A stretch of DNA of 64,000 nucleotides, from NCBI RefSeq assembly GCF_034006445.1, contig NZ_JAVESS010000004.1:62001-126000 (forward strand), given 5' to 3'. Below, piece after piece: positions 46,784 through 54,709 of the stretch (positions within the stretch are counted from its first letter, which is position 1; each line of letters begins with the position of its first letter). The position numbers were made by a program, and so were the translations under genes. The DNA comes from Desulfovibrio sp. (lineage in GTDB: Bacteria > Desulfobacterota > Desulfovibrionia > Desulfovibrionales > Desulfovibrionaceae). The notes below the pieces were generated by a model. The model made no database searches. It worked only from the letters and a program-made list of their open reading frames with translations, and had not been told where the DNA came from.

Positions 46784-47155
46784 TCAGTTCAGAATCTCCA
46801 GAACCTTGACGTCAATCTTGGCGGGTTCAAGCAGGTCCTTGTCCACCTTTCCGGAGAGTTTCACGGTATTTTCAGGGGTAACGGTGCGGCCAGCAAAGAC
46901 CTCTTTGTCAATATCCACGGTCAGTTCACCCGTGGCGTCCCTGAAGATATATTTGTCATCACTGCCTGCCTTGCGGCCCACAATGGTGCCGGTAAGCAGC
47001 ACCGGGGCATCATCAGTGCCTTCCAGCGCCTGCTTGACTGAGGAGATTTCAACGCCCACCGTGGGGCCCTTGAAGCCGCCAGCGCCGGGGCCTTGAAAAG
47101 CCGCGTGGGCCGGTACGGACAAAAGGAGCAATATCAATAACAGTGCTATACGCAT
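46784..47155 (-). CDS. Periplasmic OB-fold (BOF/YgiW-like) protein 2
   Basis: 123 residues. Signal peptide MRIALLLILLLLSVPAHAA. Mature part AFQGPGAGGFKGPTVGVEIS, then DDAPVLLTGTIVGRK, KYIFRDATGELTVDIDKEVF, TPENTVKLSGKVDKD. It is the closest of the three to E. coli YgiW in length and motif spacing. It sits 53 bases before BOF protein 1 in the same orientation. Confidence 0.9.
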   Translation of the reverse strand: MRIALLLILLLLSVPAHAAFQGPGAGGFKGPTVGVEISSVKQALEGTDDAPVLLTGTIVGRKAGSDDKYIFRDATGELTVDIDKEVFAGRTVTPENTVKLSGKVDKDLLEPAKIDVKVLEILN

Positions 47156-47806
47156 GGCATTAATCCTATATGTTGTGCTTACGCTTTTCGGCTTGTGGCT
47201 CTGAAGCCTTCTTGCGGTAGCTGTTATCCTTGTTTTTCGAAGCTGTGAAGGAGCGCGACCCGGCGCCCGGCCTGCCTGGGCCTGCCTGGGCCTGCCTGGG
47301 CCTGCCTGGCCTGCCTGATTTGTCCTGGCCTGCCCGGTCTGTGCCCACTGAGGTACGGAGCCATTGGCAAACCGTTTGCGAAGCCAGGCCGAGGATCAGC
47401 ACATGGGGCTTCCGTAGAGGCCAGGGCCTTCGCAGGGGCAGGGTCGGCGCAGAGTTATGGGCCGCCTTGCAGGCGCACCGCTGGCGCTTGCCCAGGGGCC
47501 GTATGCCTGACCCTGGCCTGCACCTGCACCTTGGTCTGGGTCTGGGCCTGGGCCTGGGCCATACCGTGCCGTGCCCCCTGTAACCTGATCGTGGCCGTAT
47601 GCCTGCTTGCGGCATATGGCCACATGATTTTCAGCGTGGATTTTTTTGCGGTTTAGCGCAAGACAATTGCGCGGCTTTTCATGTGGGACAGCTCAAAAGC
47701 CATCAAAAACAGACCACGCGATGCCAAGCCGGAATTTGCAGGCCCTGCGGCATAAAGCGGACCGCAGGGCATGAGGCTTCCCGTCCGCCACGGGACAGAA
47801 AAAAAT
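47156..47806. other. Gene-free gap with short tandem repeats
   Basis: Four to five 10-bp units CCTGCCTGGG at 47271-47318 and a 6-bp array GGTCTG/GGCCTG at about 47533-47560. The 10-bp array resembles the one at the window start. Open frames here consist of repeat translation and are not supported as genes. Confidence 0.5.
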
Positions 47807-48244
47807 TTACTTGATAATGTGCACGGCCCTGACGCCCATGACAGGAGCCTTGTCGGCGGCAACCTTGATTCTGCCCTTGAGGCGAACCTTCGTGCCGGGG
47901 GCCAGATTCTTACCCATGAGAACCTTGGGGCCGATGGCAGCCGTCATGCGTCCGGTGCCGTCCTCAACAATATAGTGGTTCTTTTGACCGTCGACCTTTT
48001 CCACAATGGTGCCCACGATCAAGGCCGGGCTCTTGTTGGGAGCCGTCAGGGCCTTGGAAACGGAATCCACTTCCTGCAGCTTTGCCACGGCCTGCTTTTT
48101 ATCGTGCGAGGCCTTGGCCTTGCGGGGCGCCGGGGCCGCAACGTCCTGGGAATCGCCCACGGAGGCGGTGTTTCCAGCGGCATTGGCCGCCTGAACAGGC
48201 AGAGCAATGGCGGCAGCCATAATCAGAACGAGAAGATAACGCAT
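47807..48244 (-). CDS. Periplasmic OB-fold (BOF/YgiW-like) protein 3
   Basis: 145 residues. Signal peptide MRYLLVLIMAAAIALPVQA. A Lys/Ala-rich linker replaces the usual GFxGP opening, then the OB core SPALIVGTIVEKVDGQKNHY, IVEDGTGRMTAAIGPKVL and PGTKVRLKGRIKVAADK. Start at 48244 is chosen on GGAGGATTT; the longer frame to 48316 lacks this. It is separated from BOF protein 2 by a 651-base gap, so it may have its own transcript. Confidence 0.85.
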   Translation of the reverse strand: MRYLLVLIMAAAIALPVQAANAAGNTASVGDSQDVAAPAPRKAKASHDKKQAVAKLQEVDSVSKALTAPNKSPALIVGTIVEKVDGQKNHYIVEDGTGRMTAAIGPKVLMGKNLAPGTKVRLKGRIKVAADKAPVMGVRAVHIIK

Positions 48245-48337
48245 AAATCCTCCAGAAATTTTGTTTATCATGTTGCTGGGGCGCATGACGCGCCACGCGG
48301 ATACAACCTGCGCCACGGGGCGTCAGCAAAGCGTTAG

Positions 48338-48489
48338 GGGAACGCTGATTTATTCCGTTTGGCGGCGCTGCTTCACTTTTTTTTGAAACAGTCGGGGACA
48401 CAAGAGTCCACTCCTGCTTGAAAAAAGATCGCGCCTTGCCAAAGGAAATACCAGCGCGTTTCCAGGAGGCTCTGTAATCAGTGCTTCCC
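48338..48489 (+). repeat. Repeat family B, copy 2
   Basis: About 150 bp matching 21801-21951 almost throughout (GGAACGCTGATTTATTCCG ... GGCTCTGTAATCAGTGCTT). It lies in the 48245-48578 gap, which is otherwise empty, immediately before the phage-like region. Confidence 0.85.
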
Positions 48490-48578
48490 TGGGAAGACAT
48501 GCGCCCGTCAAGGGCTTTTGGCGAACTGCCGTCACGTACTTCTTGTGGGCACGTTCCAAAGCTGCTATGCTGCCGGGC

Positions 48579-48836
48579 ATGAAAGAGCTTGACCCACACA
48601 CGATTCGCCCTTGCTTGGTTTGCGGCGGCACTAATGTTTTTCTGGAATCCATGTTGCCGCCAGGACGGCGGCAGGAAGTCTGGCGAGTGGTTTGCTCATG
48701 TGGACAGACCTCCCAGCAATGGTCCGTCTCGCAGGGGGCAGCCATCCGGGCGTGGAACCGCAACCTGGCCAGCGCCAATGACGTGGACGCTACCCCCGCG
48801 CCAGTGGCGAACCCGCGTCCGCCCCTCAAAAACTAG
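48579..48836 (+). CDS. Lar-like zinc-ribbon protein
   Basis: 85 residues. RPCLVCGGTNVFLES near the start and WRVVCSCGQTSQQ form a CxxC...CxC metal site, followed by the family end motif SQGAAIRAWNRNL. This matches the Lar-like zinc-ribbon family, small proteins common on phages; E. coli Rac-prophage Lar relieves type I restriction. The start is uncertain (ATG at 48579 or 48567, no good ribosome site). It lies at the edge of the phage-like region and may be a phage remnant. Anti-restriction activity is inferred from the family only. Confidence 0.65.
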   Translation: MKELDPHTIRPCLVCGGTNVFLESMLPPGRRQEVWRVVCSCGQTSQQWSVSQGAAIRAWNRNLASANDVDATPAPVANPRPPLKN

Positions 48837-49017
48837 AGCAGATTACTTTTGTGAATACATATTCTCAAAGTTTACGCCACGCTTGCCCCGGCGCGTAACC
48901 GCGCACATAAATAACGGCGCTGTCTTCGCGCAGCTGGTGCCCGAAGCGGCACAGAGGCCTTCACTGCTGACAACTGCCCGCACTGTGGCCAGGGCAATTT
49001 TAAAGGAAAAATGCTCT
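48835..49017 (+). repeat. Repeat family A, copy 4
   Basis: It starts AGAGCAGATTACTTTTGTGAA at the stop of the Lar-like gene and ends AAAAATGCTCT. The first 60 bp match copies 2 and 3; the rest is diverged. A 15-bp direct duplication, GCAAAAGACATGGCC, lies further on at 49128-49157. No gene in 48837-49222. Confidence 0.7.
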
Positions 49018-49222
49018 GGCCCAAAGGCCGGGACGGCATCATGCCAGCGCACCACCACTACGCAGCATACTGTACCAAGGCCGCTATGCGGCTTTTTGCG
49101 TATGGGCATGCCATAAATGGTCAGAACGCAAAAGACATGGCCGCAAAAGACATGGCCCCAAAAGGCCCGCCGGGCTGTCGCGTCCCCTCCGTCCAGGCCA
49201 GTGCCGCTCAGGCCAGTGTCGT

Positions 49223-49894
49223 TCAGTCCAGTTCCCGCCCCACCCACACGGCGCGCCCTATAACGCGCACAAGATCCGCCAACTGCTCGCCGGTATCCGC
49301 CTCAATGGGCGCGTAGTCGGGATTGAAGCTCGTCAGAATGAGCCTGCCCGGCATGGCGTTGACCACCTTGAGGTACACCATGTCTTCCACGCCCACCGCA
49401 TAGATGCGGCCCGGCACGGGATCACGCTGCCCCTGATCTATGAGCACAACGTCATTATGCATGATCTGCGGCTGCATGCTGTCGCCTGAAACGCGCAAAA
49501 GAACCATCTGCGAAGGATTGCCCTTGCGGTGGAGAAAATCCCAGCGAAAGGCATAGTGCCGCAGCACCTCCCCGCCCGTTTCAAAGCTGCCCGTACCAGC
49601 GGAAAGCCTGGCCTCCACCATGGGAACCATGACCAGTCTGGCCTCGCCAGTGCCGCCGTCGTCAACGGCCTCCTTGCCAGCCAGCAGCCAGTCAAGGGAA
49701 CAGTCCAGCGCCTCGGCCAGGCGCACCGCAAACTCGCCCTTGGGCATCTGTCCTTTTTCGTATTGCTGGATGGTGGTCAGGCTTACCCCCACCTTGTTGG
49801 CCATATCCTGCTTGTGCAGGCCAAGGGCCTCGCGCCGCTGGCGCAAACGCTGTGCGAACATTCTGGACAAACTCACTCCTGCTGCTGTTTTCAT
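49223..49894 (-). CDS. Phage-type repressor with S24 (LexA-like) peptidase domain
   Basis: 223 residues. N-terminal helix-turn-helix (RLRQRREALGLHKQDMANKV; GVSLTTIQQYEKGQ) at about 15-70. The C-terminal S24 domain has the catalytic Ser in RVSGDSMQPQI and Lys in MVYLKVVN. Repressors of this type cleave themselves when RecA is activated, releasing lytic genes. The cleavage-site region has no clear Ala-Gly. Start at 49894 (a second Met at 49861 is possible); the frame to 50023 lies in the AT-rich control region. Divergent from the phage late genes, and the left boundary of the phage module. Confidence 0.9.
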   Translation of the reverse strand: MKTAAGVSLSRMFAQRLRQRREALGLHKQDMANKVGVSLTTIQQYEKGQMPKGEFAVRLAEALDCSLDWLLAGKEAVDDGGTGEARLVMVPMVEARLSAGTGSFETGGEVLRHYAFRWDFLHRKGNPSQMVLLRVSGDSMQPQIMHNDVVLIDQGQRDPVPGRIYAVGVEDMVYLKVVNAMPGRLILTSFNPDYAPIEADTGEQLADLVRVIGRAVWVGRELD

Positions 49895-49924
49895 GGCGAT
49901 TCCATTGGCAAAAGATACCGGTTT

Positions 49925-50163
49925 AAAACTTTTCTTTAAAAAGTCTTGAAAGGTTTTATTCACCCGCCCCGACCATAGCCACTTTTTCTCACATTTACAA
50001 GTTTTTCTTTTAAAGTTGCGCAAACACGCAGCGAATGACTAGGATTTTTGCCTTGAAATTGGGTTTATTATATCAAAATAATTCATACATAACAGTATAA
50101 TAAATCTTTTCTTTTATTTAAAAACTTTTCACTTGATCGTTAAAACAAAAAATTATAAATCTT
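49925..50163. promoter_or_regulatory. Divergent control region with repeated operator-like motif
   Basis: Strikingly AT-rich against its surroundings. The motif AAAAC(C/T)TTTC occurs at 49925-49934 (+), 49948-49957 (-) and 50121-50130 (+). ACTTTT-N5-AAAAGT at 49928-49944 is a dyad. A possible promoter for 50206 is TTGATC (50133-50138) with TATAAA (50154-50159), overlapping the right-most motif. These are candidate binding sites for the S24 repressor. Confidence 0.45.
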
Positions 50164-50205
50164 CCCATACGCACTACACTCCATATTCATTTCAGGGAGC
50201 ATAGC

Positions 50206-50571
50206 ATGTCAGAACTTAATAACAACATCGAAACCATAAGCGCTGTGCTGGATATTTTGCAAAACAACGCCCTCCCCTCCCAAAAGCCTGTGCTGCGCCT
50301 GCTGGGCGACCACCTGCGCCTGCTTGCCCGCTGCATGGACGATGCGGCGCTCTGCCCGCCGCACTTGCCCTCAGGCCCGCCCACGCCCGACACATCGCGG
50401 CTGGCCGCATACCCGCCCGTTACGGATACTTCGTGCCTGGCGGATACTTCGTACAGGCAGGATAATAGTTCGCGCAGGCCGGACAGTTCGCACATGGTGG
50501 ACAGTTCGTTCAGACCGGTCACGGACGGAACCGCGCGGCGGGTTCAAGAGGCGCATCATGTACGCCAGTAG
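50206..50571 (+). CDS. Hypothetical phage early protein
   Basis: 121 residues, not recognised. The first 55 residues form one helical unit (ETISAVLDILQNNALPSQKP; LRLLGDHLRLLARCMDDAAL). The remainder is low-complexity with repeated DTS/DSS motifs encoded by imperfect DNA repeats at about 50405-50515. Start at 50206 has CAGGGAG upstream. It overlaps the Mor-like gene by 14 bases and is probably translated with it. Confidence 0.7.
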   Translation: MSELNNNIETISAVLDILQNNALPSQKPVLRLLGDHLRLLARCMDDAALCPPHLPSGPPTPDTSRLAAYPPVTDTSCLADTSYRQDNSSRRPDSSHMVDSSFRPVTDGTARRVQEAHHVRQ

Positions 50572-51208
50572 CGCATCCGGCACTGCCCCTGCCCGCGTGC
50601 ATTCCGCAGCCCGAACTGCCAGCGCCGCGCCCGCGCCCCATGACCAAACGCAGCGGCCAACGGCCTCTGGCGGGCGGCGGTCGTGGGGGCAGGCCCTGCA
50701 AAAGGCGGATCAGAAAAAACGCTGGCAGCAGCTGCTGGAGCATCTGCCCGAAAACATGCGGCAAATCTGGCACGCCCTGGGCGGACGGGAACTGGGCCGG
50801 CTTGACGACCTCTGGCGGCTGCTCGACACCTATGGCGGGCAGACCATCCGTGTGCCCGCCGTCATACCCGCCGAGCGCCATCACCCCCTGTGCCGCCGCT
50901 TGGGAAAACGCTGCGCGGCCAAACTGGTGGCAGCCTTTGGCGGAACCCCGCTGTACGTGCCGCGCTGTTCTTCCGTGCTCACAAAGCTGCGCCAGCAGGA
51001 GATCATTGATACTTTTTCCCGTCATACCGCGCAGGGCAAAAGCAGCACCGCTGCCGTGGCCAGCCTGGCCCGGCGGCACGGGCTGTCCGATCGCCAGGTC
51101 TGGAAGATCCTTAAAAAAGTGGCCTCCGCTCCGGCGCAAGGCCATTTGCTCCACGAGTTCAAGGAAATGGGCCCGCAAAAGGAAAATCAGGATAACCACC
51201 TGCAATAA
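50558..51208 (+). CDS. Mor-family transcription activator
   Basis: 216 residues. The C-terminal two-thirds match the phage Mu Mor/C activator family: LVAAFGGTPLYVPRCSSVLT (dimerisation part, Mu has GGGQVYIPRG at this place), then the helix-turn-helix STAAVASLARRHGLSDRQVWKIL. About 55 Ala/Ser-rich residues precede the domain. Mor-type proteins switch on middle or late phage promoters by binding a dyad next to sigma-70. The start at 50558 has AAGAGG upstream. Directly preceding the lysis genes, it is the probable activator of the late operon. Confidence 0.9.
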   Translation: MYASSASGTAPARVHSAARTASAAPAPHDQTQRPTASGGRRSWGQALQKADQKKRWQQLLEHLPENMRQIWHALGGRELGRLDDLWRLLDTYGGQTIRVPAVIPAERHHPLCRRLGKRCAAKLVAAFGGTPLYVPRCSSVLTKLRQQEIIDTFSRHTAQGKSSTAAVASLARRHGLSDRQVWKILKKVASAPAQGHLLHEFKEMGPQKENQDNHLQ

Positions 51209-51247
51209 ATAACAAAAAAGACAAACTACACAGGTAAAAATATTTAT

Positions 51248-51272
51248 AAGCCCGCGAAATCGCGGGCTTTTT
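51248..51272 (+). terminator. Terminator between regulator and late genes
   Basis: AAGCCCGCGA (51248-51257) pairs with TCGCGGGCTT (51260-51269) around AA, followed by T residues. It separates the Mor transcript from the late operon, which therefore needs its own promoter. Confidence 0.85.
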
Positions 51273-51301
51273 CATTTTCATTTTTGACCTGAAAGGGGGG
51301 T

Positions 51302-51356
51302 CTGAACAGTTCCGACCCGCGCCATACGGGGAAATAGCGGTGCTGAACCCGTTCAG
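51302..51356 (+). promoter_or_regulatory. Paired CTGAAC dyads, candidate Mor-activated late promoter
   Basis: CTGAACAGTTC (51302-51312) and CTGAACCCGTTCAG (51343-51356) are two dyads sharing the half-site CTGAAC, with centres about 41 bases apart. They lie between the terminator and the first late gene. They are candidate binding sites for the Mor-family activator. Confidence 0.45.
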
Positions 51357-51448
51357 TCTTACGCAGAGCCGCCTTTTTGGCATGTTGTACCCACGCCGCC
51401 GCTGCTGGAGGCGCAACGCTCACAGCCATCATGACCGGGAGACATGCC

Positions 51449-52132
51449 ATGACCGCATTTTTTCAAAAAGCCCACGAATTCACCGCCCGATGGGAAGGCG
51501 GCCTTTCCGACCATCCTGCTGATCCCGGCGGCCTGACCAAGTACGGCGTTTCGCTGCGCTGGGTTCAGGATCTTGCCCGGCAAGCCCGCGAGGACTGCCT
51601 GCGTCAGACCCGCAGCTGTGACGGCTGCTCCGACGCGCGCACTCCACGGTGCGGCTATGCCAGCCTTGATATGGACATGGACGGGGATGTGGACGGCGAC
51701 GACATCCGCGCCTGCACCAAGGCGCAGGCCGCCGCCCTGTTCAAAAAACATTTCTGGGACAAGCTCGGCTGCGGCGGACTTCCTCTGCCCCTGGCCGTGA
51801 CCCTGTATGACGGGGCCGTGAACATGGGCCCGGCGCGGGCCGTGCGCCAGATGCAGCGGGCCATGAACACCGTGGGGGAAGCTGAACTGGATCATTATGT
51901 TGCCATTGCCGAGGACGGCGTCATGGGGCCAGCCACGGGCCAACTGGCCGAGGCGCTGGAACAGGGCGGCAAACACTGGTTCGCGGCCCGTCAGGTACTG
52001 CGCCTGCGCGACATGTTTTACCGGGACCTCGCCGCGCGGCGGCCCTCCATGCAGGTCTTTCTGACTGGCTGGCGCAACCGGGTCAAAGCCTTGAACCAGT
52101 ATCTGGCTGAACTTGAGAGGGAGGAAGGCTGA
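51449..52132 (+). CDS. Phage endolysin, GH108 family muramidase
   Basis: 227 residues. N-terminal glycoside hydrolase 108 domain with the catalytic Glu in FTARWEGGLSDHPADPGGLT and KYGVS. Odd: residues about 58-90 insert a Cys cluster (TRSCDGCSDARTPRCG) and an EF-hand/dockerin-like loop DMDMDGDVDGDD that fits D-x-D-x-D-G-x-V-D-x-x-D. The C-terminal peptidoglycan-binding part follows (IAEDGVMGPATGQL). No signal peptide, so release depends on the holin gene that overlaps its stop. Start at 51449 has GGGAGA upstream. Confidence 0.88.
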   Translation: MTAFFQKAHEFTARWEGGLSDHPADPGGLTKYGVSLRWVQDLARQAREDCLRQTRSCDGCSDARTPRCGYASLDMDMDGDVDGDDIRACTKAQAAALFKKHFWDKLGCGGLPLPLAVTLYDGAVNMGPARAVRQMQRAMNTVGEAELDHYVAIAEDGVMGPATGQLAEALEQGGKHWFAARQVLRLRDMFYRDLAARRPSMQVFLTGWRNRVKALNQYLAELEREEG

Positions 52133-52443
52133 TGTGGATGTTGCTTGGCAAACTTCTTGGCGGCCTCACGGGTCTGGCGGACAGGATTGTGCCCGACCGC
52201 AACCGGCAGAACGAGGCCCAGAGCCGTATCAACGAGGCTGAGGTTTCTGGCGCGCCAGCCAGCCGCATGCGCCTGTGGCGCTCCTTTCTCGGCTGGGTGC
52301 TGGCCCTGCTGTTCTGTTGGGAGGTCGTGGGGCGGCTGGTCATAGTGCCGCTGTTTTTCGCCAAATGGGGCGACAAACTGCCGCCCTCGGCCCTGGATCA
52401 GGTCATGGCCCTGCTTCTGGGCATGCTGGGGTTGGGATTCTGA
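52132..52443 (+). CDS. Phage holin
   Basis: 103 residues. A charged amphipathic N-terminus (RIVPDRNRQNEAQSRINEAE) is followed by two strong membrane helices (SFLGWVLALLFCWEVVGRLV and MALLLGMLGLGF), like the 3TM holins found in phages and gene transfer agents. It makes the membrane lesion that lets the endolysin out. The start overlaps the endolysin stop (TGATG). Confidence 0.8.
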   Translation: MWMLLGKLLGGLTGLADRIVPDRNRQNEAQSRINEAEVSGAPASRMRLWRSFLGWVLALLFCWEVVGRLVIVPLFFAKWGDKLPPSALDQVMALLLGMLGLGF

Positions 52444-52509
52444 CAGCGGGCGGCGCGGCGCTGCCCATAAGGCCGCCGCACACGCAAACGCAGCACATTG
52501 GAGATCATC

Positions 52510-52929
52510 ATGAGCATGGACATTTTTTCCTCATCCGGCGCATCCCTGCTGGTGCTTGGCGTCCAGGGGCTTTTTGCCTGGGCGCTCTGGAGCCTGCGCC
52601 GCGCCTTTGTGCGGCAGGACGATTATCTGCTGCACCTGCAGCGCGACGCCCGGCGCGAGGCCGCCGCCTGTCGCCGCATCAGCGCTCTGGAAGAAACCCT
52701 GCGCCTCACGCCGGACAATACCGATCTGGCTGGCCTGCACAACGAACTTTCAACCCTGCGCGGCGAGATACAGGCCCTGAACGTTCGCATTTCCGGTCTG
52801 GATCGCCTTCTGGAACGGCTGGAACACAGTCTGGAACGGCAGGAGGATCGCCTGCACCTCATTCCGCCCGTCCGGCAAAACGTTTTTGCGCGCAAGTCCG
52901 TCAATGGCGCGGACGGAGAAAACCACTGA
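52510..52929 (+). CDS. Phage coiled-coil protein (DUF2730/Mu gp25-like)
   Basis: 139 residues. One N-terminal membrane helix (LLVLGVQGLFAWALWSL), then a long coiled coil (ALEETLRL...LHNELSTLRGEIQALNVRI SGLDRLLERL). This fits the small membrane-anchored proteins found between lysis and terminase genes in Mu-like phages; these may be spanin-like or packaging accessories. Function is not established. Start at 52510 has TTGGAG upstream. Confidence 0.7.
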   Translation: MSMDIFSSSGASLLVLGVQGLFAWALWSLRRAFVRQDDYLLHLQRDARREAAACRRISALEETLRLTPDNTDLAGLHNELSTLRGEIQALNVRISGLDRLLERLEHSLERQEDRLHLIPPVRQNVFARKSVNGADGENH

Positions 52930-53213
52930 TGCCCGCCGCAAGCCCCCGCGCCAGAAAAACGCGGAAAAGCTCGCGCCTGCTGGACAGTCTGGAGCAACGC
53001 CTGGATCTGCTCACGCGCACACTGGGCGAGGCTGAAATTGCCGGAAAAAGCATTGATATCGTCAAGGAAATAAAGGAACTGCACGCCATTTTGCGCTCAT
53101 TGCGCGAAGAGGACGCGCCCGATGCGCCGCCCAAGGTCGTGGTGGTGTGGGGCGGCCCGCCCAGTTCATCGTCCGGCAAGGGCAGTGCGCCTGAAGCCAG
53201 CGCGGCTTCCTGA
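52929..53213 (+). CDS. Small phage protein before the terminase
   Basis: 94 residues. Basic N-terminus (SPRARKTRKSSRLLDSLEQR), a helical core (LDLLTRTLGEAEIAGKSIDI...IKELHAILRSL) and a Ser/Gly-rich tail. Position suggests a terminase small subunit, but no helix-turn-helix is obvious. The start overlaps the preceding stop. Codon-periodic composition supports translation. Confidence 0.65.
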   Translation: MPAASPRARKTRKSSRLLDSLEQRLDLLTRTLGEAEIAGKSIDIVKEIKELHAILRSLREEDAPDAPPKVVVVWGGPPSSSSGKGSAPEASAAS

Positions 53214-53310
53214 CAGGCGGCTCCGCAGGCGGCCCCCGGCAGGCTGCCTTCTAACAGGCGACTCCCCGCAGGCGGCCCCCCCGGCAGGCGGCCCCTCTAC
53301 GGGCAGGCCC
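53214..53310 (+). repeat. Short GC-rich tandem repeats
   Basis: CAGGCGGC(C/T) and CGGCAGGC units are repeated about seven times in the gap before the terminase gene. No other feature seen. Confidence 0.55.
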
Positions 53311-53374
53311 GGATTGAAACGTGAACCCTTTGAACGCCAGTCTGATCCAGACCACACAGGAGGCTGCAACGCTC

Positions 53375-54709
53375 ATGCCGCACGTCATTCCCTACAGTCC
53401 GCGCCCCCTGCAGTGGCAGTTTCACGAGGAGCGCAAGCGCTTCTGCGTACTGCTCTGCCACAGGCGCTTCGGCAAAACAGTGGCGGCGGTCAATGATCTC
53501 ATCCGGCAGGCTCTTGTCTCAGGCCGTGAAGACTGGCGGGCGGCCTATGCCGCGCCCTTTCAGGGGCAGGCCAAGGCCGTGGCCTGGGATTACTGCAAGC
53601 GCTTTGCCGGAGCCATACCCGGTTCGCGCTTTCTGGAAAGCGAGCTCGTCTGCGTTTTGCCCACAGGGGGCCGCATACGCTTGCTCGGCACCGAGAACGC
53701 CCCGGCCCTGCGCGGTTTGTATCTGGATGATCTTGTGCTGGACGAACCAGCCGACATGCCGCGTCAGGTCTGGACGCAGATTTTCCGGCCCATGCTGGCA
53801 GACCGTCTGGGCCGGGCGCTGTTCTGCGGCACGCCGCAGGGCACGGACAACCTGCTTTACGATGTCTGGCAGCAGGCCGGGGCCGACACGGAAGGGCTGT
53901 GGTCGCGCTTCCGGTTCCCGGCCTCGCTGACAGGCTATTTGCCCCAGGCAGAACTGGCGGCCGCGCGGCGCAGCATGGACGAAGCCGAATACATGCAGGA
54001 ATTTGAATGCTCCTTTGCCGCCGCCGTGCGCGGGGCCTACTACGCGCCCCTGATGGACGCCGCCGACCGCGAGGGCCGCATCATCCCGCTGCCCTTCGCG
54101 CCGGAACTGCCCGTACACACGGCCTGGGACCTCGGCATGGATGACGCCACGGCCATCTGGTTTTTTCAGGTGGAGCCTTCGGGCCAGTGGCGCTTTGTGG
54201 ACTACTACGAAGCATCGGGCGAAGGCCTTGCCCACTACGCGGGCGTGCTGGCCCAAAAAGCACGCCCGGCCGGTCAGCCGTCACTGGACGGCCAGTCCGG
54301 CATGGTGGGCCGGGGCTTTACCTACGGCACGCATCTGGCCCCGCACGATATCCGCGTGCGCGAACTGGGCACAGGCCAAAGCCGATGGGAAAGCGCGGCC
54401 CAGCTTGGCATACGCTTTACCCTGGCTCCGTCCCTGAGCCTGGCCGACGGTATTGACGCCGTGCGCCGCCGCCTGCCGCGCTGCTGGTTTGACGCCACAT
54501 TTTGCGCCGGGGGCGTCAAGGCCCTGCGGGCATACAGGCGGCAATGGCGGCCAGGGCAGCAGACGGCGGGTTCCGGCCCCCTGCACGACTGGACGAGCCA
54601 CGCGGCGGACGCCCTGCGCTACGCTGCCACGGGATTTCGTCCGCCACAGGACGCGCATGGCGGCCAGCGCCGCGCCAAAACCCATTACGATGTCTTTGGA
54701 GGCTCCTGA
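53375..54709 (+). CDS. Terminase large subunit
   Basis: 444 residues. The packaging ATPase has the Walker A variant LCHRRFGKTVAAVNDL near residue 30, Walker B region LYLDDLVLDEPADMP near 130, coupling FCGTPQGTDNLLYD, and the nuclease domain beginning HTAWDLGMDDATAIW with its Asp. The end (HDWTSHAADALRYAATGF) is typical of terminases. It pumps DNA into the prohead and cuts it. Start at 53375; AGGAGG lies 12 bases before. A GTG at 53321 would add 18 residues. Confidence 0.93.
   Translation: MPHVIPYSPRPLQWQFHEERKRFCVLLCHRRFGKTVAAVNDLIRQALVSGREDWRAAYAAPFQGQAKAVAWDYCKRFAGAIPGSRFLESELVCVLPTGGRIRLLGTENAPALRGLYLDDLVLDEPADMPRQVWTQIFRPMLADRLGRALFCGTPQGTDNLLYDVWQQAGADTEGLWSRFRFPASLTGYLPQAELAAARRSMDEAEYMQEFECSFAAAVRGAYYAPLMDAADREGRIIPLPFAPELPVHTAWDLGMDDATAIWFFQVEPSGQWRFVDYYEASGEGLAHYAGVLAQKARPAGQPSLDGQSGMVGRGFTYGTHLAPHDIRVRELGTGQSRWESAAQLGIRFTLAPSLSLADGIDAVRRRLPRCWFDATFCAGGVKALRAYRRQWRPGQQTAGSGPLHDWTSHAADALRYAATGFRPPQDAHGGQRRAKTHYDVFGGS

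Noticed and set aside
47230..47583. Open frames in the 47.2-47.6 kb gap
   Set aside because: They consist of translated 10-bp and 6-bp tandem repeats and lack start signals.
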